Counted from the first letter of the stretch, positions 28,443 through 35,805 are shown. The stretch: 64,000 nucleotides of DNA from UBA2943 sp946534895 (GCA_946534895.1 CAMNDE010000008.1:1-64000), one strand, 5' to 3'. A program made the numbers and translations. The notes: generated by a model from the letters alone, not told the origin.

Positions 28443-30014
28443 ATGAAAAAGACCCTGACATGTCTGTTCCTGGCCCTGGCCATGCTGTGCACCGTGCTCA
28501 GCGCATCCGCCACGGACTACCCGCTCAAGGCTGAAGGCGATACCTTCAAGCTGATCATCCGCATCCGCCCGCTGCACAGTGACGCCAATGACATGGAGCT
28601 GTTCAAGCGCGTGGAAGAGCTGACCAACATCCACATCGACTGGGATCAGATCCAGCAGGCGGAGTACGATGAGAAGAAGAATCTGATCCTCAGCGCGAAC
28701 ACGGACCTGCCCGAGGGCTTCTTCGGCAAGTTCTCCCTGAGCGCTGCCGATCTGGTCAACTACGGCTCCCAGGGCGTTCTGCTGCCCCTCAACGACCTGA
28801 TCGAGCAGTACGCACCCAACCTGAAAGCGCTGTTCGAGCGCCGGCCGGACATCCGCAAGATGTGCACCGCGCCTGACGGCAACATCTATTCCACGCCCTA
28901 TGTCAATGAAGGCGAGGACGGCACCATTGCCTCCAACATCATGATCAACATGACCTGGCTGGAGCGGCTGGGCCTGGAAAAGCCCGTGACCCTGGTGGAC
29001 CTGGAGAACGTGCTGACCGCCTTCAAGGAGCAGGACGCCAACGGCAACGGGGATCCCAATGATGAAATCCCCATGACCTTCAAGTTCAACGGCTCCCAGC
29101 GCGACATCGGCGGCTTCTTCGGCGCCTTCGGCTACCCGGACACCCTGACCGATGACGGCTCGCACATCGTCATTGACAACGGCAAGCTGGTCTATGTACC
29201 CGCCACCGAGAATTACAGGGAAGGCTGCAGATATCTCTATGAGCACTTCTTCGCCAAGGGCCTGATTGACAAGGAAGGCTTCACCATGGACAAGAAGACC
29301 TACAACGCCCAGAACCAGGGCGAAGTGGCCAATATCGGCGTGTTCATGTGCTGGAACGCTTTCGACCTCGGCACCGTGCATCAGGATGAATACGAGCCCC
29401 TGTCCCCCCTGCTGGGACCGGACGGCACCACTTCCTGGGGCTGGACCTCCTCCAACAACATGTCCGCCAACGGCTTTGCCATCACCAACAAGTGCCATGA
29501 TCCCGCCCTGCTGATGCAGTGGGTGGATCTGTTCTATGATCCCATCTGGAGCATGCAGTGCGATCTGGGCCCCATCGGCATCAACCTGATCGACAACGGC
29601 GACGGCACCTACTCCTATGTGGACACGCCCGAAGGCATGAGCTATGATGAATTCCGCTACAAGGAAGCGTTTGCCTCCGACGGTCCTGTAGCCCTGACCC
29701 GCGACATGTTCGAGACCATGATCCCGCGCAGCGCCGGACATCAGGCCAAGTTCGACCGGAACGAGAATTATTACCGCAAGTATGCGACCTTCCAGTATCT
29801 GCCTACCATGCTCATGTCCGAGGAGGACAATGATGAACTGATCCAGATCACCTCGGATCTTCTGTCCTACACGAACCAGAAGCGCGCCGAATGGCTTGCC
29901 AACGGCGGCGTGGACGAGCAGTGGGATGAGTACATCAAGGGACTCAACGACAGAGGCCTGGAGAAGTACATGGAAATCAACCAGCGCGTATACACCAACG
30001 CCTACGGCGAATAA
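28443..30014 (+). CDS. extracellular sugar-binding protein of a CUT1-type ABC transporter
   Basis: 523-residue solute-binding protein with a signal peptide (MKKTLTCLFLALAMLCTVLS) that ends ASA-TD, a type I cleavage site; the Cys residues in the hydrophobic stretch do not form a proper lipobox. Segments such as ANGNGDPNDEIPMTF, a calcium-binding-like loop, and GWTSSNNMSANGFAITN are typical of LplA/LipO-type oligosaccharide binders. AAAGGAGG precedes the ATG. It ends the AraC-linked transporter unit and is followed by a strong terminator. Confidence 0.85.
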   Translation: MKKTLTCLFLALAMLCTVLSASATDYPLKAEGDTFKLIIRIRPLHSDANDMELFKRVEELTNIHIDWDQIQQAEYDEKKNLILSANTDLPEGFFGKFSLSAADLVNYGSQGVLLPLNDLIEQYAPNLKALFERRPDIRKMCTAPDGNIYSTPYVNEGEDGTIASNIMINMTWLERLGLEKPVTLVDLENVLTAFKEQDANGNGDPNDEIPMTFKFNGSQRDIGGFFGAFGYPDTLTDDGSHIVIDNGKLVYVPATENYREGCRYLYEHFFAKGLIDKEGFTMDKKTYNAQNQGEVANIGVFMCWNAFDLGTVHQDEYEPLSPLLGPDGTTSWGWTSSNNMSANGFAITNKCHDPALLMQWVDLFYDPIWSMQCDLGPIGINLIDNGDGTYSYVDTPEGMSYDEFRYKEAFASDGPVALTRDMFETMIPRSAGHQAKFDRNENYYRKYATFQYLPTMLMSEEDNDELIQITSDLLSYTNQKRAEWLANGGVDEQWDEYIKGLNDRGLEKYMEINQRVYTNAYGE

Positions 30015-30043
30015 TCCCGAACAAACCAGGTCATGAATCATCC

Positions 30044-30077
30044 GACTGTCCCGGCATATGCCGGGGCAGTCTTTTTT
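30044..30077 (+). terminator. rho-independent terminator of the second sugar ABC operon
   Basis: GACTG.CCCGGCATATGCCGGGG.CAGTC forms a long stem followed by six T. Confidence 0.85.
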
Positions 30078-30108
30078 CCTCCCGGTCCTTTTATGCACAT
30101 GCAGAGCA

Positions 30109-30137
30109 TTGCAGTTTTGCGCCATTCCAAGTACAAT
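30109..30137 (+). promoter_or_regulatory. sigma-A-type promoter upstream of the ArsC/Spx-like gene
   Basis: TTGCAG (30109-30114), 17-nt spacer, TACAAT (30132-30137). It would start a transcript near 30144 covering the three genes up to 32037. Confidence 0.5.
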
Positions 30138-30194
30138 TTTCCCGCCGGGGCCTTTGCCCTATGACAGATGCCCATGAAGAAAGGAGCAGCTTTC

Positions 30195-30557
30195 ATGCTG
30201 AAAGTCTACTGTTACAGCCGCTGCAGCACCTGCAGGAAAGCCCTGAAATGGCTGGAGGATCACGGGATTGCACACACCACCGCCGACATCCGCACGGAGC
30301 ATCCGGATGCGGACGGACTCCGGGAACTGATCGCCATGAGCGGACTTCCGCTGAAGTGGTTCTTCAATACCAGCGGTATTCCCTACCGCGAGCTCGGCCT
30401 GGCCAAGAAGCTCCCGGACATGACTGAGGAGGAGCAGATCGCGCTGCTTGCCACGGACGGCATGCTGATCAAGCGTCCCCTGGCCGTGGGAGACGGTTTT
30501 GTTCTGACCGGATTCCGGGAAGAGGAATGGGCGGAAAAGCTGTCCGTCCAGGCATGA
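30195..30557 (+). CDS. ArsC/Spx-family thioredoxin-fold protein
   Basis: 120-residue protein with the redox motif CSTC near residue 10, followed by RKALKWLEDHG and RPLAVGDG, the pattern of the arsenate-reductase-like family that also includes the regulator Spx and YffB. It is not a canonical arsenate reductase by context (no arsB or arsR nearby), so a general thiol-disulfide role is as likely. The start follows AAAGGAGC; an in-frame ATG nine codons earlier is less well placed. A nitroreductase gene follows 40 nt downstream, consistent with a small redox unit. Confidence 0.8.
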   Translation: MLKVYCYSRCSTCRKALKWLEDHGIAHTTADIRTEHPDADGLRELIAMSGLPLKWFFNTSGIPYRELGLAKKLPDMTEEEQIALLATDGMLIKRPLAVGDGFVLTGFREEEWAEKLSVQA

Positions 30558-30597
30558 ACGACATATTCTGAATCACCTGTACGCAAGGAGGCATATC

Positions 30598-31173
30598 ATG
30601 ACATTCCATGAACTGGTGGAAAAGGCCCGGAGTGTCCGCGGCTATGACGAAAGCCGGAGCATCAGCCGGGAAGAGATGCTGGAACTGGTGGACTGCGCGC
30701 GTCTGACGCCTTCCGCCGCCAACCGTCAGCCGCTGAAGTATGCTCTGGTCCATGAAAAGGACGAGGTGAGCCGGATGCTTGCCCTGACCCGCTGGGGCGG
30801 AGCGCTTCCGGAGCGGCATCTCCCGGACCCCGGACGCGGGCCTGCGGCGTTCATTGTCATCTTGCAGGAAACGGAATGGGTCAGGGATGCGGCAGGTATC
30901 CAGCGTGATGTGGGCATTGCCGCCCAGACCCTGCTGCTGGCCGCAGCTGAAAAAGGGCTCGGCGGGCTCATGATCGGCGCCTTTGATCCCGCGGGCGTGA
31001 AGGAACTCCTGAAGCTGCCGGACCACCTGGTGCCGCAGCTGCTGATCGCCCTGGGAAAGCCGGATGAAACCATTGTGATCACCGAGGTCAAAGACGGCGT
31101 CACCCGGTACTGGCGTGATGAGCACGATACCCACTATGTGCCCAAGCGCAGGCTTGAGGACATCATTTACTGA
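30598..31173 (+). CDS. nitroreductase-family flavoprotein
   Basis: 191-residue FMN-dependent oxidoreductase. SVRGYDESRSISREEMLELVDCARLTPSAANRQP is condensed here as the usual N-terminal 'RSxR-Y...PSA-NxQP' FMN/NAD(P)H pattern, and LLAAAEKGLGGLMIGAFD matches the central 'A...GLG' segment. The natural electron acceptor is unknown. AAGGAGG lies upstream of the ATG. It sits between the ArsC/Spx-like and PHP phosphatase genes in one direction. Confidence 0.83.
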   Translation: MTFHELVEKARSVRGYDESRSISREEMLELVDCARLTPSAANRQPLKYALVHEKDEVSRMLALTRWGGALPERHLPDPGRGPAAFIVILQETEWVRDAAGIQRDVGIAAQTLLLAAAEKGLGGLMIGAFDPAGVKELLKLPDHLVPQLLIALGKPDETIVITEVKDGVTRYWRDEHDTHYVPKRRLEDIIY

Positions 31174-31212
31174 CATTGTTCGGGTAAGCATTCCATACAG
31201 GCAGGTGCACAT

Positions 31213-32037
31213 ATGATCACTGTAAACCTTCACACGCACACCTTCCACTGCGGGCACGCCGTCGGCCTTCCCGTGGACTATGCCCGGGAAGCCGCGGAGC
31301 ACGGATTCCATGTGCTGGGCATGTCAGATCACATGCCGTTCCCGGATGAGCGTCCGAAAATCATCCGGATGAATCTCTCAGAACTGGACGACTATATCCG
31401 CGAAGTCCGTGAGGCCCAGGCAGCCTTTCCCCAGCTGCGCATTCTTCTGGCCCTTGAGTGTGAATACTATCCCGAATACGATTCATATTACAGGATGCTG
31501 CTTGAAGAAAAGAAGATGGATTATCTGATCGGGAGCGTCCATACCATCGACTGGCAGGGACAGGAGAAGGGGTTCTGGCCCGATTTCCATATGGACCGTG
31601 ATGCCCTCATGTGCTATGCGGATACCTATGTCCGGATGATGGAAAGCGGGTTCTTCCTCTTCGGCGCGCATCCGGACACCTTCGGCCCCTCCATCCGGGA
31701 ATGGAACGCGGACTGCGAGGCCTGCGCCGGGAAAATCTGTGAAGCAGCCGTGCGCCTGAATATGCCGCTTGAGATCAATGCCAGCGGCTGGCTGAAGCAG
31801 GAACTGAAAGCCCATGATATGGGCTATCCCACAGCCGAAGCGGCCATAAGCGCCGGACGATCCTGTCCCCGGCCCTATCCCCTGGACGGCTTCTGGCGCA
31901 CTGCTTCCAGGTATCCCGTCAAGGCTGTGGTCAATGCGGATGCCCATGATCCGGCCGTGCTCACAAGATATCTGCATCTCGGATACCAGATGGCGGAAAC
32001 CTACGGCATTGAAGTAGTCTACCCGTTCGGGAAATAA
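31213..32037 (+). CDS. hisK: PHP-family phosphatase, histidinol-phosphatase (HisK) type
   Basis: 274-residue metal-dependent phosphatase. Metal ligands are visible in NLHTHTFHCGHA, GMSDHMPF, LECEYYPEY, GSVHTID, FGAHPDTFG and NADAHDP, the PHP-domain series. HisK/HisJ-type members hydrolyse L-histidinol phosphate in histidine synthesis; no other his gene is in the window, so the reaction is a family-based call. It closes the 30-32 kb unit. Confidence 0.8.
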   Translation: MITVNLHTHTFHCGHAVGLPVDYAREAAEHGFHVLGMSDHMPFPDERPKIIRMNLSELDDYIREVREAQAAFPQLRILLALECEYYPEYDSYYRMLLEEKKMDYLIGSVHTIDWQGQEKGFWPDFHMDRDALMCYADTYVRMMESGFFLFGAHPDTFGPSIREWNADCEACAGKICEAAVRLNMPLEINASGWLKQELKAHDMGYPTAEAAISAGRSCPRPYPLDGFWRTASRYPVKAVVNADAHDPAVLTRYLHLGYQMAETYGIEVVYPFGK

Positions 32038-32209
32038 GGCATAAGCGCAGAAAAGGCGCTGACTCCCGAACCTCCGGAATATGCTTTTGAAAAATGCGGA
32101 AATGCTGTATACTGTGCTAAAGCAGTGCATACGCCGCATGTTCTCCCGGATACTCAGACCCCTCTTCCGGAAGTTCCGAAAAGTTTTTCAAAAAAATCTT
32201 ATCCGGCAG

Positions 32210-32250
32210 CTGCCATCCGGCGGATTCCTGCGTATCAAAGAGTGCAGGGG
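32210..32250 (+). promoter_or_regulatory. shared promoter/leader element, copy 1 (before the SH3b leader-peptide gene)
   Basis: CTGCCA, 15 nt with GG at fixed position, then CTGCGTATCAA and AGTGCAGGGG. The same blocks recur at 33539-33579 with identical internal spacing, and in both cases CGTATC lies exactly 79 nt before the start codon. The layout CTGCC-16 nt-CGTATC resembles an ECF-sigma promoter (-10 of CGTA type), though the -35 is not the usual AAC form. CTGC/GCAG could also form a small hairpin in RNA. Confidence 0.55.
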
Positions 32251-32309
32251 CAAATAAAGCATCTGCAGAAAGAAAAAAGAGAGCACAAGACTGAAAGGAG
32301 AACATACAC

Positions 32310-32591
32310 ATGGAGAACAATATGAAGGAACTGGATCTTGACACCCTGGAATCGGTGAAAGGCGGCGTTATGCGCCAGGTCAACACAGGCACTCCCGGTC
32401 TTGACGCGGCTCTCCGGGCAAGCGCCACGAAAAGCAGCAAGCAGATCGGACATCTGCCCAATGGCACCATGGTGGACACCATCTCGGATCAGCTGGTGTA
32501 CGATCCCGAGTCCGGCCGCAACTTCGTCCAGGTGACCGTGAACGGCAAGGTGGGCTGGATTGCAGCTTCCATCATCGGCATGAAGCGCTAA
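32310..32591 (+). CDS. small exported SH3b-domain protein with a double-glycine leader
   Basis: 93 residues. The first 19 (ELDLDTLESVKGG at 7-19) match the leader of peptides exported and cleaved after Gly-Gly by peptidase-containing ABC transporters. The remaining 74 residues read as a bacterial SH3 domain: LPNGTMVDTISDQ, FVQVTVNGKVGWIAASII. SH3b domains often bind cell-wall peptides, so a secreted wall-binding or bacteriocin-like effector is plausible. GAAAGGAGAAC precedes the ATG. The convergent neighbour encodes a HlyD-like adaptor; no matching peptidase-ABC transporter is in the window. Confidence 0.72.
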   Translation: MENNMKELDLDTLESVKGGVMRQVNTGTPGLDAALRASATKSSKQIGHLPNGTMVDTISDQLVYDPESGRNFVQVTVNGKVGWIAASIIGMKR

Positions 32592-32614
32592 AACACCATA
32601 TACACAGACGTTCA

Positions 32615-32651
32615 AAAAGCGAGTGGATCGCATCATGATCCACTCGCTTTT
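32615..32651. terminator. bidirectional terminator
   Basis: AAAAGCGAGTGGATC and GATCCACTCGCTTTT are perfect complements (15 bp) around a 7-nt loop, between the SH3b-protein gene and the convergent adaptor gene. Confidence 0.9.
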
Positions 32652-32659
32652 CCTGTATT

Positions 32660-33328
32660 TCAGCTTCCTGTCTGAATCCGGCTGATCACGGCCGTCATGC
32701 CGTAGAGCAGTCCATCCGTCGTGTCGGGAACAATCTGTACCCGGTATACCGACTCCTCCGATTCATCCGCGGACTCCGAGCCGACACGGGAAACCTTTTC
32801 CACCCGGCCCGTGGCCGTCAGAGCCCCGTCTTCAATATAGATGAACTCCATGTTCACCGCATCTCCCGGCTGGAAATTGTCCAGTTCACTTTCCGGAACC
32901 ATGCATTCCACACGCATTCTGCTGTCCGCGTAAAGTTCCGCCACAGCACTGCCGCTTTCCACGGTACTGCCGGCATTCAGGCTGACGGACGCGATCACGC
33001 CGTCCTCCTGCACATCCTGACCCCGGGTCACATACAGGCTGCGCACTGTGCCCGCCGCCGGTGCCGTATACGTTTTGCTGGAAACTGCCTCCAGACTGCC
33101 GCTGAAGGACAGTGCATTCGAAATGGTGCCTGTGGTCACACTGTAAGCCTGATACGTGACCGTATATTCCGCCTGCAGTCTGCGCACGGCAATCCATGCT
33201 GCGCCGCCAAGCAGAAAAAGAATAAGCAGTATGCAGACCAGTCGCCGGATCAGGCGCCTGCGCCGCCTGGATTTCTTGTTTGTCTCAGTTTTTTCAGGAA
33301 TCATGCTGACATCGGTATAGGCTTCCAT
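32660..33328 (-). CDS. HlyD-like membrane-fusion/adaptor protein
   Basis: 222 residues: a very basic cytoplasmic start (KKSRRRRRLIRRL), one membrane helix near 29-48, then an extracellular part with the biotinyl-lipoyl-like strand pair GSLEAVSSKTYTAPAAGTVRSLYVTRGQDVQEDGVI and a beta-barrel ending in GMTAVISRI (sequence condensed by family pattern). It is short for HlyD because the long coiled-coil hairpin is missing. Such adaptors work with ABC exporters of peptides or with MacB/RND-type pumps. GGAAAGGAG supports the start at MEAYTDV. Its position between two leader-peptide genes suggests it helps export them. Confidence 0.7.
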   Translation of the reverse strand: MEAYTDVSMIPEKTETNKKSRRRRRLIRRLVCILLILFLLGGAAWIAVRRLQAEYTVTYQAYSVTTGTISNALSFSGSLEAVSSKTYTAPAAGTVRSLYVTRGQDVQEDGVIASVSLNAGSTVESGSAVAELYADSRMRVECMVPESELDNFQPGDAVNMEFIYIEDGALTATGRVEKVSRVGSESADESEESVYRVQIVPDTTDGLLYGMTAVISRIQTGS

Positions 33329-33538
33329 TCTGCTCTCCTTTCCCGGGCGTGGAACAAATCCCTGTTTCCCGCCCCACAGCGAGCATAACCTGAGCACCTA
33401 AAAACAACTTAAGAAAAATGTTTCCAGTCTGTGAATTTTTCGCAGATATGCGGCATCTGAGTCCACGTCATGAAAACGCTGTTTTCGATGCTGAATTGCG
33501 GACATTTTCACCATCTGGACTGTTTTTTCTTTTTTCGA

Positions 33539-33579
33539 CTGCCACCTGGTAAAAAACTGCGTATCAACAAGTGCAGGGG
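33539..33579 (+). promoter_or_regulatory. shared promoter/leader element, copy 2 (before the 68-residue leader-peptide gene)
   Basis: CTGCCA, fixed-position GG, ACTGCGTATCAA and AGTGCAGGGG at the same spacings as in copy 1 (32210-32250). CGTATC is again 79 nt from the start codon. The bases between the blocks differ freely, which points to conserved function, not simple duplication. Confidence 0.55.
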
Positions 33580-33638
33580 GGAAGAAAAGCCCCCTGGAAA
33601 AAGAATTCAAAGCCGAAAGGCAGAAGGAGAAATAGATT

Positions 33639-33845
33639 ATGATGATGGATAAGAAACTCAAGGCCATGTTCGATTTTCAGGATTTTGACGGAAACTATGA
33701 TCTTCAGCAGGTGATCAACCAGGTGCATGCCCGCTATAACATGAAGCAGAATGTACAGGAACTGACCCTGGATGAAATGGGTTTTGCTGCCGCGGCCGGT
33801 ATGCAGCGTGCGGACCAGGATAAGAAGCAGAAGCCCTGGAGCTGA
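33639..33845 (+). CDS. small leader-peptide-like protein, candidate exported peptide precursor
   Basis: 68 residues. Positions 41-54, ELTLDEMGFAAAAG, match the 'ELSxDELxxVAGG' end of Nif11/double-glycine leaders, with Ala-Gly at the cleavage point. The predicted core would be only 14 residues (MQRADQDKKQKPWS), very polar, without Cys, Ser/Thr-rich or Gly-rich content typical of modified peptides. The N-terminal part (DLQQVINQVHARY) is helical, as in Nif11-type leaders. AAGGAG lies 9 nt before the first of two in-frame ATG codons. It shares its upstream element with the SH3b leader-peptide gene. Function unknown. Confidence 0.6.
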   Translation: MMMDKKLKAMFDFQDFDGNYDLQQVINQVHARYNMKQNVQELTLDEMGFAAAAGMQRADQDKKQKPWS

Positions 33846-33865
33846 CAGGCAGAAGCCGTCAGGCT

Positions 33866-33909
33866 GACCGGAAACGCACATGCTTCGGCATCAGCTGTCC
33901 GGTCTTTCT
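33866..33909 (+). terminator. terminator-like hairpin after the 68-residue gene
   Basis: GACCGGA pairs with TCCGGTC around an internal structured loop, followed by TTTCTC. Confidence 0.5.
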
Positions 33910-33931
33910 CAAAGAACGCTTCACAAACTGA

Positions 33932-33980
33932 ATGGCTGTGAGGAAAAGTATTCAGAAATCCCGATCTTCACAGCCATTTT
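33932..33980 (+). terminator. second terminator-like hairpin
   Basis: ATGGCTGTGA and TCACAGCCAT form a perfect 10-bp stem with a 26-nt loop, followed by TTT. Confidence 0.5.
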
Positions 33981-34006
33981 GTGTGTTCTGTACCAAAATC
34001 CATAGC

Positions 34007-34037
34007 ACCGGCCGCCAAACCGGCCGGTATTTTCCTT
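34007..34037 (+). terminator. third terminator-like hairpin
   Basis: ACCGGCCG and CGGCCGGT form a perfect 8-bp stem followed by ATTTTCCTTT. Three hairpins in a row isolate the 68-residue gene from the RNA element that follows. Between 34038 and 34137 there are smaller hairpins (ATGCTC-TGA-GAGCAT at 34087-34100) but no gene. Confidence 0.6.
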
Positions 34038-34137
34038 TATGCCGCCATTGCCCGGCAAATTCGCACCTTTTTTTCCGTGAAAGGAATGCTCTGAGAGCAT
34101 AAGATAGCGCTGTCAGGAAACACTGCCCTATCATAAT

Positions 34138-34403
34138 CCCGAAACGGGGAGAACAGTCAGCTGAGTTTCGAAAGGTCGCTGGGGAACGAGAAAGGTTCTC
34201 CGCAGAATAAGGCAACGGCCCGGTGCGCTGAAATACGCATCCTGTCCGGTTTCTCTTACGGGCGAAAGAGAAATGCCTTTATCTGTCACAGCAAACATGT
34301 TACGGTGGGAGCGCGCATATGCTGTGATCGAAGCCTGGAAGCCACCCTGCCAGGCAGCCATCCGGAATACAGCTGACTGGACTCGCAATGGCTGAAATGC
34401 CAT
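34138..34403 (+). ncRNA. structured RNA element, copy A (novel candidate)
   Basis: 266 nt of non-coding DNA with seven ordered hairpins: CCCG/CGGG (34138/34145), GGGGAAC/GTTCTCC (34181/34195), GGTGCG/CGCATC with loop CTGAAATA (34222/34236), TTTCTCTT/AAGAGAAA (34250/34266), TCACAGCA/TGCTGTGA (34286/34320), GCCTGG/CCAGGC (34333/34350), and ATGGC/GCCAT with loop TGAAAT (34388/34399). Copy B (35806-36075) has the same series. Identical single-stranded blocks include CGAAACGGGG, GCAACGG and GAAGC.CACCC. It ends 27 nt before the zinc-ribbon gene, so it is either its leader or an RNA bound by the locus proteins. Confidence 0.7.
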
Positions 34404-34429
34404 CAGCCCAGAGGAAAGGAGGGACGAAG

Positions 34430-35164
34430 ATGAATCCGTATTCAACGAAAAGCAGCCGCCTTTCCCGCGGCAAAATGCACTGCATCAACCCGCATTGCAG
34501 AAAATGGTCAGACCTGTACTGCGAAAAAATCTGTCCCCGCTGCGGAAAGCGCTCCGTCATGCCCGCCGGCAGACAGCGCTGCGATCACTGCTCCACAATG
34601 CTGATCAGCAGGGATGTGGTCTGTCCGCTCTGCGGAAGCAAGCAGCGAACCACCGTTGAACTGCGGGGCATTCAGGCTGAAAAGCTTACAGCCTTCACGC
34701 ATCTGCTCCGTGAAGCAAAACCGGGTCTCAGTCTGGATACATGCCGCAGCATCTGCAGGAACTGTACGAAAGATAATCCTTTCCGTATTTCCTTCGCGAA
34801 CTGCCCGGACCGGATCAGGCCATTCCTTCAGAAGTGGCATGATCTGGGCGGAACAGCCGCTGCCTGTCTGGACCGGGAAACAAGCACGCGGCCCATTGTC
34901 CTGCTCCGCAGCTATAACTGCCGGCACCAGTCAGAGCACATGAAATTATTGTTCCAGGCAGTAAGGAAAACAACGCTCGGAGCGCTTTCCCATGAAGAAA
35001 CCGCCAGACTGCTTCACAGCGTAAACCGTGAGGACCTTCCCTACCGACTGGTGTTTACTTCCGGCTTCGATGAGATTGACGCCTGGGTGGCTGCCTGGAG
35101 AAAGCTGGGTGGAACCGCCGTCCACTCCAGTGAACACGAACTGACCATCTCCCGGCTATTCTGA
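34430..35164 (+). CDS. zinc-ribbon protein with two L7/L12-like repeats
   Basis: 244 residues. The first ~75 carry paired cysteines (CPRC at 35-38, CDHC at 51-54, CPLC at 65-68, plus C18, C23 and C31), consistent with two or three zinc ribbons. Two repeats follow, near 88-146 and 171-232. Both run 'LL.A.K..LS...........PFRI/PYRLVF.......W...W..LGGTA', a pattern like the ribosomal L7/L12 C-terminal fold; this is my inference. The ATG follows AAAGGAGGG. It lies between RNA copy A and the RNA-rich gap before the TROVE-like gene, so an RNA-binding partner role is plausible. Not a known named family to me. Confidence 0.6.
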   Translation: MNPYSTKSSRLSRGKMHCINPHCRKWSDLYCEKICPRCGKRSVMPAGRQRCDHCSTMLISRDVVCPLCGSKQRTTVELRGIQAEKLTAFTHLLREAKPGLSLDTCRSICRNCTKDNPFRISFANCPDRIRPFLQKWHDLGGTAAACLDRETSTRPIVLLRSYNCRHQSEHMKLLFQAVRKTTLGALSHEETARLLHSVNREDLPYRLVFTSGFDEIDAWVAAWRKLGGTAVHSSEHELTISRLF

Positions 35165-35224
35165 TGGAAATTAAACATCCGGATCCGGGATTCGCAGATT
35201 TTTTTCCGGGATTCCGGAAACGAT

Positions 35225-35800
35225 CGATGATATGATCCCAGATGTTGAGGGACCGCATAAGGTTCCTGAACATACATGAAGCCGGGCAGGAGGCTGGCTT
35301 CTCGTCCAGGGGACGCTTATAACAGAGAAGGCGCGTCAGCAGCGAAGCACTCGAAGCATAAACACAGGGGTGAATCCCGGATTTCCGGTTGACAGACCCA
35401 AGCTGCGAGGCTCTCTTTACTCCCAAGCACCGCAACCGTTCTGAAAGGAGGCGCGGTCGCCCTTGGGACAGGAGAATTCTAGTTGATACACACCGATGTC
35501 TGCAAAAAATACCATGACATCCATCTACATTGCGTCTATACAGGCTCTGTGACTTCTCCTCTGGATGGTGTCGCCCCGTGTATTGCGCGGAGAAAATCGT
35601 GCCCAGGCGGTGGCCTGAAAACCGCAGCGCAATCCAAGGTGGGGCAGCGTATCGCAGCGACAGACAGGCAAACGGCAGGCAGCGTATGGGAAAACGCTTT
35701 CTGACCTGATTCCGGGCGGAACGGAACGGGACGCCGGAATATCCGAAGGGTTGGAAACGCGTCTTGTCATCCGTCTGGCTGCAGGGTTACCCCTCCTGCC
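35225..35800 (+). other. non-coding stretch dense in stable inverted repeats, possible further structured RNA
   Basis: The gap 35165-36103 between the zinc-ribbon gene and the DUF2828 gene has no convincing gene. Its first part holds CCCAAG/CTTGGG enclosing ACCGC/GCGGT (35422-35467), GACA(T)CCATC/GATGGTGTC (35516-35572), ATTGCGC/GCGCAAT enclosing GCGGT/ACCGC (35582-35633), and ATTCCGG/CCGGAAT (35709-35740). This resembles one or more structured RNAs. Given the TROVE-like gene downstream, a Y-RNA-like partner is possible, but I cannot fold it into a known Y RNA. Confidence 0.45.
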
Positions 35801-35805
35801 ACATT

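Noticed and set aside
32215..32240. Sigma-54 promoter reading of the shared element (GG...GC)
   Set aside because: In both copies GG and GC are 9 nt apart; sigma-54 needs 10, and the TGGCAC and TTGCA contexts are missing.
35165..35225. Direct repeat CCGGGATTC followed by a T run, read as a terminator
   Set aside because: The two copies are direct repeats, not inverted, and do not form a stem; no convincing terminator follows the zinc-ribbon gene.
35360..35400. tRNA-like T-arm (GGGGTGAATCCC) in the structured gap
   Set aside because: The loop lacks the TTCGA-type sequence and no acceptor or D-arm partner could be placed, so a tRNA or YrlA-type tRNA mimic is not supported.
35483..35704. A 73-codon frame starting with TTG after AGGAG
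   Set aside because: It overlaps the long hairpins ATTGCGC/GCGCAAT, and its composition is unlike the neighbouring proteins. The ribosome-like site is probably chance, though I cannot exclude it.
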